From Endomychus coccineus (lineage: Eukaryota; Arthropoda; Insecta; Coleoptera; Endomychidae): a stretch of DNA of 64,000 nucleotides. Below are positions 9,725-20,800 of this stretch, piece by piece. A program made the position numbers and the translations under genes. The notes beneath the pieces were generated by a model, which was given only the letters and a program-made list of their open reading frames with translations, searched no databases and was not told the origin of the DNA. The stretch lies in NCBI GenBank assembly GCA_958510875.1, contig OY294069.1, positions 5,704,001-5,768,000 of the forward strand. The letters run 5' to 3'. The first letter of the stretch is position 1. Each line of letters starts with the position of its first letter.

Positions 9725-10675
9725 CTTGATGATACAACTGTTTGACCGGCTAACTTGTTTTCCATAATCCGTATCGATAACGTGTTCGAACTCGTTATAT
9801 TTAATGCCATTATCGTAATCATAATCCACGAAACTCAAATCTTGATAACTGACACTGAGATCACTTTCCGCCAAAGATTTCAACGATTGTCTCCACTCCT
9901 GTTCCTTCACCTTGATGAGTTCCTCCCGACGTTTCACTTCACCTTTTTTCGATGTCACATCGCGGAAACTCAGGGAACGTTTGAGGAAACTTTTCGAATC
10001 TTCGCCGAACGACACCAGTTTCTTGAATAACGATGGCGTTCTTTGCAACGCGCTAGGTTTCTGGGTGACATCGAAAGCCGAGTGATATCTTTTCGAGTCT
10101 CTCAGCGAGTTTTTTCGAAATGTCGGTACACTTTCGAGCGGGTCCAATTCGTCGTAGGACTCTTGATCTTCCGTTTTGCCGTCTTTGTTTTTCGTTTTGT
10201 CGCGTATTTTCAAGAGCGATTTGAAGGAAATGCGTTTTTTATGTTTGATGAGCGGATGGCCTGAGAGAATGTACGGGTTGCTAACTTCCACCGGATTATC
10301 GCGTTCCCCGATGAAACACTCGCTGATAGTTCGAGATCTAGTGATTGATGAACCGGTCGAAAACTCTCGAGACCCGTCAGGTTGATACGTTTTCCGATGA
10401 ACGTTTTCATGTTTGTTGTTGATATTTCGATCGGGATGGTTGTAGATTTGATGTGAAGTTTCCGACATGACTTTATCGAGAACTTCGTCCAATATGTCAC
10501 GGGCGATTTTCTCAACGTCGTTTCGGTTGTTATTCAAATCCTGTCCGGCATTTTCCGTGGCATTTTTGTCACACTTTCTCGAAACACTGACGGCACGAAA
10601 TCCCGATAATATTTCGTAGTCGCACTTCGTTCGATCTTCGCTTCTTATTTTCGTAGTTAGAAGTTCCGTGACCAT
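9725..10675 (-). CDS. Exon 1 of unidentified host gene, 317-residue Ser/Arg-rich protein segment
   Basis: The frame starts at ATG 10675 in a good context (gaaaATGG). Eight codons upstream there is an in-frame stop with no acceptor between. It runs 951 nt to an AAG|GTCAGT donor at 9725/9724 in phase 0. The product is hydrophilic with no signal peptide or membrane segment. It has a polybasic stretch (KHKKRISFKSLLK) and repeated basophilic kinase or 14-3-3-like sites (RSRTIS, RTPSLF, KRSLSF, RSNS). Composition is richer in G+C than the surroundings. A scaffold or regulatory role would be a guess. I do not recognise the family. Downstream exons are at 6490-6424, 4336-4237 and 4111. Confidence 0.85.
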
Positions 10676-10677
10676 TT

Positions 10678-10734
10678 TCAAAGCAGCATATGGTTACTCA
10701 CATTCCTGATTTGATATTTTTCAGACTGACTCAT
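10678..10734 (-). promoter_or_regulatory. Short upstream ORF ending 2 nt before the host gene ATG
   Basis: An 18-codon frame (MSQSEKYQIRN...) starts at 10734 and its TGA ends at 10678, two bases before the main ATG. If transcribed it would be a reinitiation-type upstream ORF. It also contains AAT|GTGAGT after codon 11, so it could instead be a short alternative first coding exon. Both readings are inferences. Confidence 0.3.
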
Positions 10735-11685
10735 TTCGAGTATAGATACGTTTTATGAGGCTAGAGAATTTATTTTTAATCCTACCTTGACGTGTGTTAT
10801 CACTAATATCGAATAATCTGTTGTTCAAATAAACTGATAAGACAAGTTGGTTCAGCTCTTACGGAAAAATAGCAAACATATGGTATGGAAGCCTAGTAAA
10901 TACTTGATCACATGTTCTTTAATGTTATTAGCTGAATGCCAATTAAAATAGATTATGTAAAGTATTGATTCCAATCCTCCAGAAGAATACAGAAAAAATA
11001 AAAGACAACATACAAATTTAATAATATTGACGTTCTCAGTGACGATTGATTACACACCTTTGTTCGAGTGTACATGTATGCATAACTGGTGCGCTAATAC
11101 TGGAGCAAACAAAAATACTCAAATGACCAAAACCTATGTTGCAGCTGCTCACCGATACGTTACGGACATATATAAGGACTTTCTGTTCAATCCAGATGGG
11201 AACGAAATCCATAGTTGCACCCCATTTTTTTTTCACTTCAAAAACCCGTCTTCTAAGCCTATCTGATTGAAATTTTCGTAGCAACATGTAATTTAAATTG
11301 AGCTCATTGAAACAATACGGAATAGTTTCTGAAATTTCGTGAACTGCTTGTAGCCATGTAGTATTGTAGTATGTATCGGTGTTGTTAATTTATCTAACCT
11401 ATTTGATAAATTTCTTGAAAACTTGATTCCCGATTATTCTCTAAGTAAACGTTCTTTTTACCAAAAAATACTCGACGCTGTTCGCTTTGTTTCGTGCACT
11501 GTTCGGTACACTAACACTCTGGCCGATTGCAGAGAGAAAGAATCGAGCTCGTGCAACTTGACAGACTGCAGCTCGAATTCTAGATCGACTTATGCCAAAG
11601 ATGGAGTGAGCCTAGCGAACGAAGCCTCTCCTCCTTTCAGGTAACTCAATCACTCCGTCTTAACCCGTCTTACTTATTGATCCAG
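10735..11685. other. 5' flank of the host gene; nothing coding recognised
   Basis: Probably holds the promoter or 5' UTR of the minus-strand gene. I cannot place a transcription start. Short frames at 11027-11287 and 11423-11644 match nothing I know. Confidence 0.4.
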
Positions 11686-11689
11686 AATC

Positions 11690-12345
11690 CTGCTTAACAT
11701 TTTGCAATTTTATTGATAATCAGATAGCAGAAGCTCCAAATTTTTATAGGAGAATTTTATTTACTGACGAAGCTCTGTTTACAATATCCCGTGAACTAAC
11801 TTACATAATGAACATGTTGACTCTGATGAAAGCCCCCATGCAACAAAAGTTACTCATTACCAACATGAATTCAAAGCTAATATGTGGGGAGGAATTATTG
11901 ACAATTTTCTAATAGGTCCAGTAATTATACCAAATAACTTAAATGGAAACAATTATTTAATTTTTTGTAAGAAACAATACTCAATTTACGAGATGAGTTG
12001 CCTTTATTACCATGACAAAATATGTGCTTCATACATGATGGTGCTCCGTCACATGTTTCGTTAGCAGTGCGTCAGTATTTAAATACGATTCAGCCAAATC
12101 GGTGAATTGGAAGAGGGAAATAGCCTGCAAGATCACCGGACCTAGCACCCTGTAATTTTTTTCTAGGGTGCCATAAAAACAAGAATTCACTCCTCTCCTT
12201 TCGAAAACGAGGAAAATTCAAATTGCAGAATTTTGAATGTTGCCAACACCCTTCGGAATCCCGCTACGTTACGAAGAGTACAACATAATTTTCGACGTAG
12301 AATTAACGCATGTGTACAAGGTAATGGTGGTCATTTTGAACATTT
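11690..12345 (+). mobile_element. Tc1/mariner-superfamily transposase relic
   Basis: In broken frames the plus strand gives FYRRILFTDEALF (first catalytic Asp region), then MWGGIIDNFLIGP (the W.GII...LIGP strand of this lineage). Further on are remnants of a DL.P.DFFLWG-like segment, then VANTLRNPATLRR, INACVQGNGGHFEHLF at the C-terminus. Order and spacing match insect transposases of the same lineage as the better copy at 58.7-60.6 kb. Many frameshifts; no inverted ends found. Confidence 0.7.
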
Positions 12346-13615
12346 GTTCCATAAGGTGCCAAATCATAGCCAACTTTTAATAAAAACTTGATTTGTGTTA
12401 AGTTAAAATTACTGATTCAGGCTTGTAAGGATTTCGAAAATATTTTTTTGTGACTGAACCGTAGGCCCAACTAAAATTTTGTAAGAGAGTGAATAGCTTC
12501 TAAACGAAAATAACTATCTAGAAAAACGAACTGTTAGTGACTATACATTGAGGTACAAAAAATATTCGTGGATAATTTATTGTGACCAAGTTTTTAAATA
12601 TTCTGTAATTTTCGATATTAGGGTTTCTCCCATAAAAAGCTATACTTTTCAGATACAAACGCGCGCCTGAAAAATAAATGAAATCAATCATAGGTTTTTC
12701 GACTTATTTGAAAAAATTAAAAAAAGTAATCAATTTTGAAGCCCTCTTGCGCCCAAACTAAGCAACTTTGTTGAGTTAAATCATCATATTTTCGGCCAAG
12801 GAACTTGTGGTCTACCATTGTAAAAGCCATTTACGGATACCCAGTATAATAGTCAAAAGTCCCGGGAACGCATTTAGTATTCCCAGAGCCCATAAATATC
12901 GTTCAACATCAGCTTATTTGCATTTGCATTTGATTTTTTTCTTAATTCATTGAACTCGTGGAAGTTGAAGTCAAAATAAAACTATCTCGATTTTCCAGAA
13001 ACCAAGAAGGTTCGAATCAGTTCGTTTTGATTCTAGAGTAGCATACCTACATCATTTTTGATTTGGAACATATAAATATTCTACGACCGACATTTGCGAC
13101 TTGTTCTCACGTTATTGTTGTAAATCGATATAGTTGGTTATAAGATATAGCGACCGCAAAATATTTCGTAATCGCTCATAGCTCTGATATTAATTCGAAT
13201 GGACTGTTTCATTTACCGTGATACACTAATGTTGTATCTGCGTTGTAAACTAATACTCATATTTTTCATCATCTTTTCGTAACATTTTTATACTTTGAAT
13301 AATTTCATTTGTGATTGGAAAATCTTCTGGATATTCGCGGAAATATCTGTTTTGAGCCTATCTGAATCCATGTACACTCTTTTTTAGAAGATATAAATTG
13401 GACCTTGGGTCAGTGATATCTTTATTTCAGTTTTGAAATATAATGATAATATTAATAATAAATTGCCTTTATTTTGTACAAAATAAAAAGAAAATACAAT
13501 GCAAAAAAGAGAGAGGCCAAATTTAGCTTATGCTACTCATAGATAACCTCTTACAAAAATAAAATAGAGAGAAGAAAGTATTTACCGAATTTTAAACTAC
13601 CAAGAAAGAAGGGAA
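12346..13615. other. No gene seen
   Basis: AT-rich non-coding sequence; no element or exon recognised. Confidence 0.5.
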
Positions 13616-13619
13616 AAAA

Positions 13620-14105
13620 TAATAATCCTATAATCTAAAGTTTGTTACAGAGAATATATTTTCAATATAAGGAAGATAGACAGAGGATGAAGGATGTGGG
13701 GGAGGGTTGTGGCTTGGGTTGATATAAAATTCTAGGTGAAGTGTACTTCTTTATGGCTTTTCATATGTTATAATGGAAGAAGTTATTTGATAATAAGACA
13801 GATTAAAGTTGTTTTGATTCTGATTTTGAGGATTGGGGTTTAGATAAGTTGATAGGTCTGTGGACCAAGGAGTTTGTGTCATATTGCAGGGTGGTGGTGA
13901 GGAAAGTCATTGAGGTATCTATTGGTGTGAATGGGTTTCGATACACAGAATGTCCCAAAGTACCGTCAGTCTGTCGACTAACTAATACATCTAGGAACGG
14001 GAGTGAACCTTTCGATTCAACTTCCATGGAAGAATGGATATTGTGATAAATTGAATCTGAATGATTCCGGAATCCATCCGAAAATCAAGAATTTTCAATA
14101 CTCCC
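13620..14105 (-). mobile_element. PLE-3 polyprotein fragment with end
   Basis: On the minus strand the frame reads MEVESKGSLPFLDVLVSRQ, TDGTLGHSVYRNP and later SALLSNNF-like and AIKKYTS-like residues. These are near-identical to the thumb/post-RT region of the PLE-3 copy at 25.9-27.4 kb. At 14073-14105 a piece of the PLE-3 end (GGAATCCATCC, AATTTTCAATA) follows in plus orientation. It is a truncated, rearranged copy. Confidence 0.8.
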
Positions 14106-14850
14106 CTTACCCTATATATTAAGTATGGTTAGAGAAGTAAAAAATAGTAAACTGATACCGTGCAAATCACATTTTGGTACGTTAACAGTATTTGTTGAAA
14201 TTTATCATTTAACTTGAATGCAATATATTTTCGGTTCACACAACTGAGGAAAATTAGTTATCTATGGATCACATTTCTGTTGACTTAGCAATGTTTTCAT
14301 AAGATAAAAGAAACTATTAACACTCGTAGCTGCTGTATAACCGTGAGAAATATTCGTTAGTTCACTCATTCAGTCGTTTTTTTTTTAGCTATATTCACAC
14401 TTTCTCGCTAGACCAATTATTATTTAACTGGTGTCATGCAATTCCTCTTGATTAATAAACTGGTACATTTACGAGCTATGCAACATTAGAATCACCATAA
14501 AATGTACAAGTTCATAACTTATTCCGATAAAAAGGTACTGCATGTGCGATTGTTGACGTTCGTTAGATGGACATTTATCGACACCACAATAAAAACATCG
14601 GACGATTGTGAGTTATGGTTGAGAAAGGGAATCATAAGCAGGTTTTTCTTCGTTTAGCATCGAGGACAGATGTTTGAATAGCAGGTAATGATGGCGTATT
14701 CAATATTAACTGGCGCCACGAAGATGAAATATGATTTTTTCGATCGATGAAAAAGGTTCACGTTTCCATTTCAAGGAACATTCAATGGAATCGTAAAAGT
14801 CTAAATCAATACATGCTACTTGTCTTTAAATTCAATTTATATCTACATAC
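14106..14850. other. No gene seen
   Basis: AT-rich; no recognisable features before the candidate exon. Confidence 0.5.
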
Positions 14851-14852
14851 AG

Positions 14853-14988
14853 GGTCATTCGCGGTATATGAACTAATAGACGTTTACGGAGAACCACTGA
14901 GAATGGAATTGGGAAATTATTATATAAGTGGCTATGGAGCGCATGATATTCGTCACAACATGATTACGGGGACCGGTGAAGTTTTTTG
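14853..14988 (+). CDS. Candidate internal exon, product unknown
   Basis: A 136-nt open segment is flanked by an acceptor (aatttatatctacatacag) and a weak donor (TG|GTAAAT). In the open frame it encodes SFAVYELIDVYGEPLRM and ELGNYYISGYGAHDIRHNM, a composition more protein-like than the AT-rich surroundings. No family recognised and no partner exon identified. It could equally be a piece of an unrecognised transposon, given that a MULE relic follows within 200 bp. Confidence 0.35.
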
Positions 14989-15179
14989 GTAAATTGTAAG
15001 GGTACCTGAAACTCGTCACACAGAGCTTTCTTTGGTAAGAACAGAAAGGATGAGCGGATGTTGATCATTACGGCTAATGGAGTATTTATCGCTTATCAAG
15101 GTTAGATAGGAGCTTGTTTCCAAACTTGTAATCATTATATTTCCCGTGTTGTACGTGCTAACAAGCAATAGTTGAAATT

Positions 15180-15825
15180 TTTTCCAAAATTAAAAATGAT
15201 GTTTGTGAAAGAAATGATTCACAAGTCTTCTAAACATCGATCTTCAACTAATGAAACTGTCTGGAGGTGCATCAAATATACCTAAAGGTATATGTGTATA
15301 CCATTGGGGAATCGGGTTTGTTGTAACAACATTGAAAAATGGGCATAATCACGAACTTGAAGGAAAAATTGCAAGACAAGTTCTTAGTGTTGCCTGCAAA
15401 AGAAAAGCGGAAGAAGAACCTACAGAGAGACCAACTAAAATATTGCATGAAGAATTAGCTTCAAAAGATTTTCTTTCGGATTTTTCTTCAGAAACATTGA
15501 CCTCCCGGGACTTAAAATCCGTCAAAGAAAATATGTACAATAGGCGTCGCAAGACATTACCAACTTTGCCTCGCTCTGCCAACGAAGTTCACGGTTACCT
15601 GCATGAACATCCGTAGAAAATGTCAAGAGAGGGAAATTTTGTGTTGGATAATAATTTCCGAAATGGAATTGTAATTTTAAGCTGCCAAACAAATTTAAAA
15701 TTATTATGTAGGCCGAGTTTTATATACATGGATGGCACATTCCAATACTGCATAAAATTTTCCAGCTATTTACCATATATGGTTACACCATATACCTCTA
15801 GTGTTAAGTTTACCGCCTAGGGTAG
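15180..15825 (+). pseudogene. FLYWCH-like zinc finger / MULE transposase N-terminal relic
   Basis: A broken start (STNETVWRC in another frame) is followed by an open 121-residue frame with TLKNGHNHELEGK, the W.C...HNH end of a FLYWCH-type zinc finger. It continues with a basic helical region and NRRRKTLPTLPRSANEV. After a stop at 15614 the next frame reads FVLDNNF, IVILSCQTNLKLL, FIYMDGTFQYC, which matches the first catalytic Asp strand of MULE-type transposases (ADGTFK.CP). It breaks off at about 15825 before the rest of the DDE core. FLYWCH plus MULE is a known animal combination. Confidence 0.7.
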
Positions 15826-16620
15826 CAAAATTGTCGCATTAAGAAGTGTTTCATTGTATTTAAAAAATTTTGAATCAATAATTATCTTTGTGACGAATTT
15901 CGTAGTCCCAAAATCGGACGTCAGAATGCTATGTGACGAATATCGTACAAGAATTCCGTGTTTACCTACGTGATGTGAAGAATTTCAAATCACCCCGCTA
16001 TGATGTCTCCTTTCAAAGTATTTTCGAACGTGTAGTGTAGCCGCTTCTATTAGAAAGTAGCAGACGCTTCGAAATTCTAAATGGAACAGCCTGTATCTGA
16101 TGTTATATTTGAATTCGCCATTTGTTTCTGGATTACTTCACTAGAATTGATATGCATATGTTTCGGTTTTTAAGATATTATATTTTATATTGACAGAACC
16201 CTAGTTAGAAAAAATCTTCATATCTACATATTTTATAATTTTCAAAGGTCCAACTCTCGGTCATCATTAATTAGTCCTAAGGCTTTCATCTCTCACAATT
16301 AAAACGTGGGAACAGTATACAGGACCAAAAATAACTCGGAAACTAAGACATATGTCTTTGAGATAATTGAAAACGAGGGTCATCTTGTACGAAAGCTAAT
16401 ATAGCAATATGACAAAATTGGAAATGAGGAAGTAAAATAAGAATAAGTATTGAAGTTATCAATCCGAAAGAGAATGATGATGTTGAGCAATATCAGAGCC
16501 GAAAGAGCTGATACTGATATTGTGATTCGGAGGTCAACTACAGTTGACATTTCTTGATTGTAATTATTATTAAAATGGTAATTATATTTGATCAAATTGA
16601 GGTTCCTACTGAATATTATA
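15826..16620. other. No gene seen
   Basis: AT-rich; nothing recognised between the MULE relic and the PLE-3 copy. Confidence 0.5.
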
Positions 16621-17529
16621 TACTCAAGCCGAAATGTTGGTTCAGATATGTCGCCGACACTTTTGTTATTTGGCAACATGGTCGCGGAAATCTTGTTCCC
16701 TTACTCAATCATTTAAATTCATTATAACCCAATATCCTTTTCACCATGAAAGTTGAATCGAAAGGTTCACTCCCGTTCCTAGATGTATTAGTTAGTCGAT
16801 AGACTGACGGTACTTCAGGACATTCTGTGTATCGAAAACCCACTTACACCGATACATATAAATAAATGGCCTTTCCCCTCATCACCCTGCCCAAAAGCAA
16901 TCTGTCATAAGCTCCTCGTCCACAGAGCTGTCAACTAATCCCAACCCCAATTCTTAAAATCAGAACTAAAAAATCTTTCATTTGTCTTATTATCAAATAA
17001 TTTCTGCCACTATAACATTCAAAAATCCTTAAAGAAATACACTCCGCATAAAATGTCAAATCAACCTGAACAACAACCTCCTCCCACCACCTCTTTTGTC
17101 CACTGCCTATCTTCCATACATTGAAAATATAGCAGATCGAATTTTCAAAATCATTAAGAAGCATAATATTTCTACTCGTTTTTCCATACTTTCAAAACTA
17201 TCAGTTTTACAAGCGTATCAATAATCCCCTTCCTCCTGTTCATTTAGAAGGTGCTTATGGCCTTCTCTGTTCTTGCGGTAAAGTCTGCATTGGTGAAACA
17301 GGTCGTACAGTGACTACTCGTGGGAAAAAACATGAGCGCTGTACAAGGCTTCGAGACACCAGTAGATCTGCACTTGCGGAACACAATATCAAAATTTATC
17401 ATCAGATCCTTTTCGAAAATACTAAAATCCTAGCCCGAGCCCCTAAACTTCTATCAGCGAAAAATTCTTGAAACGATAGAACAGTTCCTCAGTTGAAGTT
17501 AAAATGTTATTCGATAACTTTCAAATATA

Positions 17530-17705
17530 AATTTAAAAAAATCAATCTTATCCAGTAAAAGATACGCTCAAATACAGAGAATCTTTCAACTCTGATGCCT
17601 TTTGCTTGTCGAAAGGTCTTTTGTACTTTAATAGTATTTTTAGTGGATAATGGTGATTATTTCTTATTTAGTGATATAGTTTATCCACAATGTGAACTCT
17701 TTTAA
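17530..17705 (+). mobile_element. PLE-2 terminal repeat nested in PLE-3
   Basis: AATAGTATTTTTAGTGGATAATGGTGATTATTTC and GTGAACTCTTTTA blocks are shared (in pieces) with PLE-2 copies at 22.4, 22.85, 37.15 and 43.1 kb. A degraded CTGATG...CGAAAGG core precedes them. Flanking PLE-3 sequence resumes at about 17710, which dates PLE-2 insertion after PLE-3. Confidence 0.65.
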
Positions 17706-17863
17706 TATTTCCGAACATCCATATAACCTAAACCGTGACTCAGGATATTACCTTCCCAACATTTGGAAACCCATCCTCTAAAATTCCACATCGCACATGA
17801 TCCGACAACGGCAGGGTCAAGTGCCAGAGCGGAGTTAACTACCGGAATAAATGCAGTGAAGCC

Positions 17864-17906
17864 TGCCCTGAAGATGCCACTTGTAATGGTAGATGAAATG
17901 TCGGCA
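17864..17906 (+). ncRNA. Hammerhead-like motif in PLE-3 end, partly mutated
   Basis: Stem I TGCC/GGCA and CTGAAGA are intact; the second box reads TGAAATGTC in place of CGAAACGTC, weakening stem III. See the perfect copy at 49196-49237. Confidence 0.45.
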
Positions 17907-17984
17907 TCAAGTCGTGTTATTGTGACGCGGAATCCATCCGGAAGCCAAGAATTTTCAATATTGAATCAGTCTATCGATGTCAGC

Positions 17985-18310
17985 TTGTAAGTCTAGATAG
18001 TCATCAATGCTACAGATTATTTTGGACACAAGTCGTCCTCATACAACTTAAACTCTAAATGCAGGAAACCGGTGCCCAAATTATTAATATAAATTATAAA
18101 GGACAAAGGTTCCAAATGAGAACTTTGGGGAACTTCTGGAGTATTACTAAAACACTCCGATTTGGAGCCATCAACAATGAATGATTATTTTCAAGAGATA
18201 AGATCAGCAGTTTGGGAATAATTGCTGAAGTCATACGATCTTAAAACTTTTTGTGTTGACAAAGTGAGAAAAAACGAATTTGGAGTTATTTTACGATCCC
18301 TGTAGATACA
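17985..18310 (-). mobile_element. Non-LTR retrotransposon RT fragment
   Basis: Minus-strand frames give a DGSKSECFSNT segment, then PEVPQSSHLEPLSFIIYINNL and LHLEFKLYEDDLCPK. These correspond to the GVPQGSHLGPLLF.IYINDL and F.LYADD motifs of jockey/CR1-type reverse transcriptases. The catalytic ADD is EDD here, so the fragment is mutated as well as truncated. Confidence 0.7.
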
Positions 18311-18908
18311 AGATGTGAATATTAACAACAGCGTAGAACATTAACAGCCTTATTTTATCTATGAAGGGCCCTATGTACCAATTAGATCGACTATTGAAAT
18401 TAACGACCCATATGGGCGAATAATTATTTATTTTACGATCGGTCAACATAAAAACATGGCATATAAATAAATTCAAGGACGGCGCCAATAATTAACTGAA
18501 ACACTCGTTCAAAGTGCCACAGTCAATTTTAGAACCGAGCTCTAGAATTAAGTGGTGATGATGCCGAGATAAAGATGTCATCTCTGCCCCATTTGCTCCA
18601 GAATGTCGTTTTATTGTGAAACATGTCATATTTCAATGACCGTATATTTGAACAACAAGCTCGTAAACAACATCGATCAAAATATTTCACATCTTGTAGC
18701 GTTTTACAGGGCGATTCGCAATGACACCCTCTGGCGAATTTCCGGACGCGTCTCCCACGCGTTTATTTTGGTTTATTAACAAGCCATGAACAGCGAACCC
18801 CTCCCCCCCCCCATCGTGTCTTGCAATCCCTTGTGATATTTCCCACTCATTCTAATCCAATGCTCTCAAAGTCAATTAGTTTTTATTCGAACATCAAATC
18901 TGGTCATA
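18311..18908. other. No gene seen
   Basis: Mostly AT-rich; a C-rich run occurs at about 18800-18813. Nothing coding recognised. Confidence 0.5.
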
Positions 18909-19042
18909 TACAGGCTGTTTCATTATTAATAGATCGGAGTTTAACGGGAGATAGGTGACGTAGAAATAGAGCGATTGTGCCAAACATACCTTATCCGAAT
19001 ATTACTCCTTTCCAAGATATAGGGTGTTGAAATCAGAATTAC

Positions 19043-19720
19043 ACCTCCGCCTGCTTTATCCACTGCCTATCATCCATATATTAAAAATATAGCAGATCGA
19101 ATTTCCAAAAGAAAAACGCTTTTGATTTGAGAGTTTTGAGACCTAAGCAAACGCTACTTACTCAAATAGACTATCTGTTCGCTCCAACTAAACTTTGAAT
19201 CTGTTTTAACATCCAATAGTTTTATAGTGGATTCATACTGAATGTCGTGAACTAGTAGTGGATAACTCACCACATCATCAGGTCTCTGTTTGAATGCCGA
19301 GCAAGTTTTCGTTGAAGTCTACATTGGTGAAACAGGTCGTACAGTAGCTAATCGTATGAAATAACATGAGCGCTATACAAGGCTTCGTGACACCAGTATC
19401 AAATCCTTTTAGAATCTTAGCCCACGCCTTAAACTTCTATCAACAAAAAATCAATGAAGCTATAGGAATTCTAAAACATCCAAATAATCTAAACCGTGAC
19501 TCAGGATATTACATTCCCAACGTTTGGAAACCCATCCTCGAAAATTCCACTTTGCACATGATCACACAGGTGTGTGGTGTGAAGGATTTTTTCCTACAAT
19601 AAATACGGCTACAGAAAGCAGTAGAATATGTTCTAGTTCAAGCCTCGGGCCTGCCCTGAAAATGCCACCAATAATGGTTGGCGAAACGTCAGCATCAAGT
19701 ATAAGCTAAGGGACTGTCAC
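19043..19720 (+). mobile_element. PLE-3 fragments nested in the mariner-type element
   Basis: 19043-19105 matches the PALSTAYLPYIQNI region of PLE-3, and 19315-19720 matches its GIY-YIG part and terminal end (VYIGETGRT, then HERYTRLRDTS in shifted frames). About 200 bp of unrelated sequence (19110-19312) separates them, so this copy is either rearranged or itself interrupted. Confidence 0.7.
19652..19694 (+). ncRNA. Hammerhead-like motif in PLE-3 end, first box mutated
   Basis: The order of stems is kept and CGAAACGTC is intact, but the first box reads CTGAAAA where CTGAAGA is expected, and stem I carries a mismatch (TGCC/AGCA). Predicted inactive. Confidence 0.4.
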
Positions 19721-20453
19721 AATAATTATCGATTTTTATCATTGTCGTTTTTAGACAGTAGTAGTTTCCTCAACAGGAAGTCCTGACACCGATGGATTGG
19801 TCGAATTTCCTTGGCCTGAGTTAAACCCTCTCAACTTTTATATCTTGTGCCACCTTAATTTGATGTTTTATAATGATATACAACACAAGGGAGGAATTAT
19901 GGACAAAAATTCAAGAAAACCAGATGTTCACTTCAAAAAAATTGTTCGTTAAAGTTGTTCATACATTTTGTAATTATTTATTTTCCAAGGCCTGCTTTAA
20001 AATAAATGATGATTTTCGAATTTTGATGACTGCGTTACTTTAGGTATTCGTTTTCCGACTTCTTAACCGAAATTGGACGTTTCGAATTTCTGTACTGTCA
20101 ATCAAAACTTTTCACAGGAAAAAAGTTTAAAGACGACGTAACTAGTACTCTCTAGCAGTAGCTACAGAACCGTTTTTTGAAGTCAGTCTATCCATAAATG
20201 CTCGAAATATTGCAAAAAAATTAAAAAAAATATCAGCCTGTATCTTGGAAAGGAGAAACATTCGGACGAGGTATGTCAATCGCTCTATTTTTACATCAGG
20301 TATCCCCTGTTGAGCTCTGTACCATTATTAATGAAACACCCTGTATAGTGATATTCATAACTTTATTGAGACAGTTGATGATTTGAAAATTGAATGAACC
20401 TTATCTTGTCTATGTTAAGTACAATGAAAACTAGAATTGAGTCTTGCATTTAT

Positions 20454-20800
20454 ACAGGGTGTACAGTAATTCATATGTCAAACTTTGGGAGATGATAATA
20501 ATCGAAAAAAGTAGTGTATTGGAAATTTTGGAAATTTTGCATGAATAACATGAAGATTTTCGAATCGGAATTGCAGTTGAAAAACCAGCAAAACTGCCAT
20601 TACCTTCAGAAAATGTTGTTCTCCGATGAAACCGGCTTCAAGTGGGAAGAAATGGTGAATTTTCACAACAGTCACGTTTGGGCAGACGAACATCCTCATT
20701 TATTCATGTGTGGGCAGGGATACTCGAAAATCACTGGATGGAGCCAAAATATTGATTTTTTTCGGAACGCGATAATTTTTTAATATAAAATTCAGGATAC
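20454..20800 (+). mobile_element. Second Tc1/mariner-type transposase relic
   Basis: The frame gives LFSDETGFKWEEMVNFHNSHVWADEHPH, with the first catalytic Asp (SDE) followed by the NFHNSHVWADENPH pattern of insect transposases, then a frameshifted VWAGI-like segment. ACAGGGTGTACAGTAATTC at 20454 resembles an element end. The other end was not found with confidence. Confidence 0.65.

Larger units (their letters stand above)
16622..17975 (+). mobile_element. PLE-3 copy, 5'-truncated, interrupted by a PLE-2 end
   Basis: It begins within the RT at KPKCWFRYVADTFVIWQHG; the catalytic YVDD reads YVAD, so the RT is dead. It continues with the SLPFLDVLVSRQ region and the GIY-YIG core (CSCGKVCIGETGRT, then KHERCTRLRD, SALAEH) in several frames. 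Between about 17530 and 17705 a PLE-2 terminal repeat is inserted (CTCTGATG core, TAGTATTTTTAGTGGATAA, GTGAACTCTTTTA). The PLE-3 end with its hammerhead-like motif follows at 17760-17975. Confidence 0.8.
18911..20343 (+). mobile_element. Tc1/mariner-type element with TIRs, carrying a nested PLE-3 fragment
   Basis: The left end CAGGCTGTTTCATT (18911) and right end AATGAAACACCCTG (20343) are inverted repeats of about 115 bp. They share AATAGAGCGATTG and TCCTTTCCAAGATA. TA lies directly outside on both sides, the target duplication of this superfamily. Inside is a shattered transposase C-terminus at 19780-19950 (VEFPWPELNPLNFYIL, matching PARSPDLNPLDFYLW). Most of the coding region is replaced by PLE-3 sequence at 19043-19105 and 19315-19720. 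Confidence 0.8.

Noticed and set aside
9755..10515. Several open frames (70-100 codons) on the plus strand and in another minus frame
   Set aside because: They lie opposite or in shifted register to the 317-codon host exon, which has better start, splice and composition evidence.
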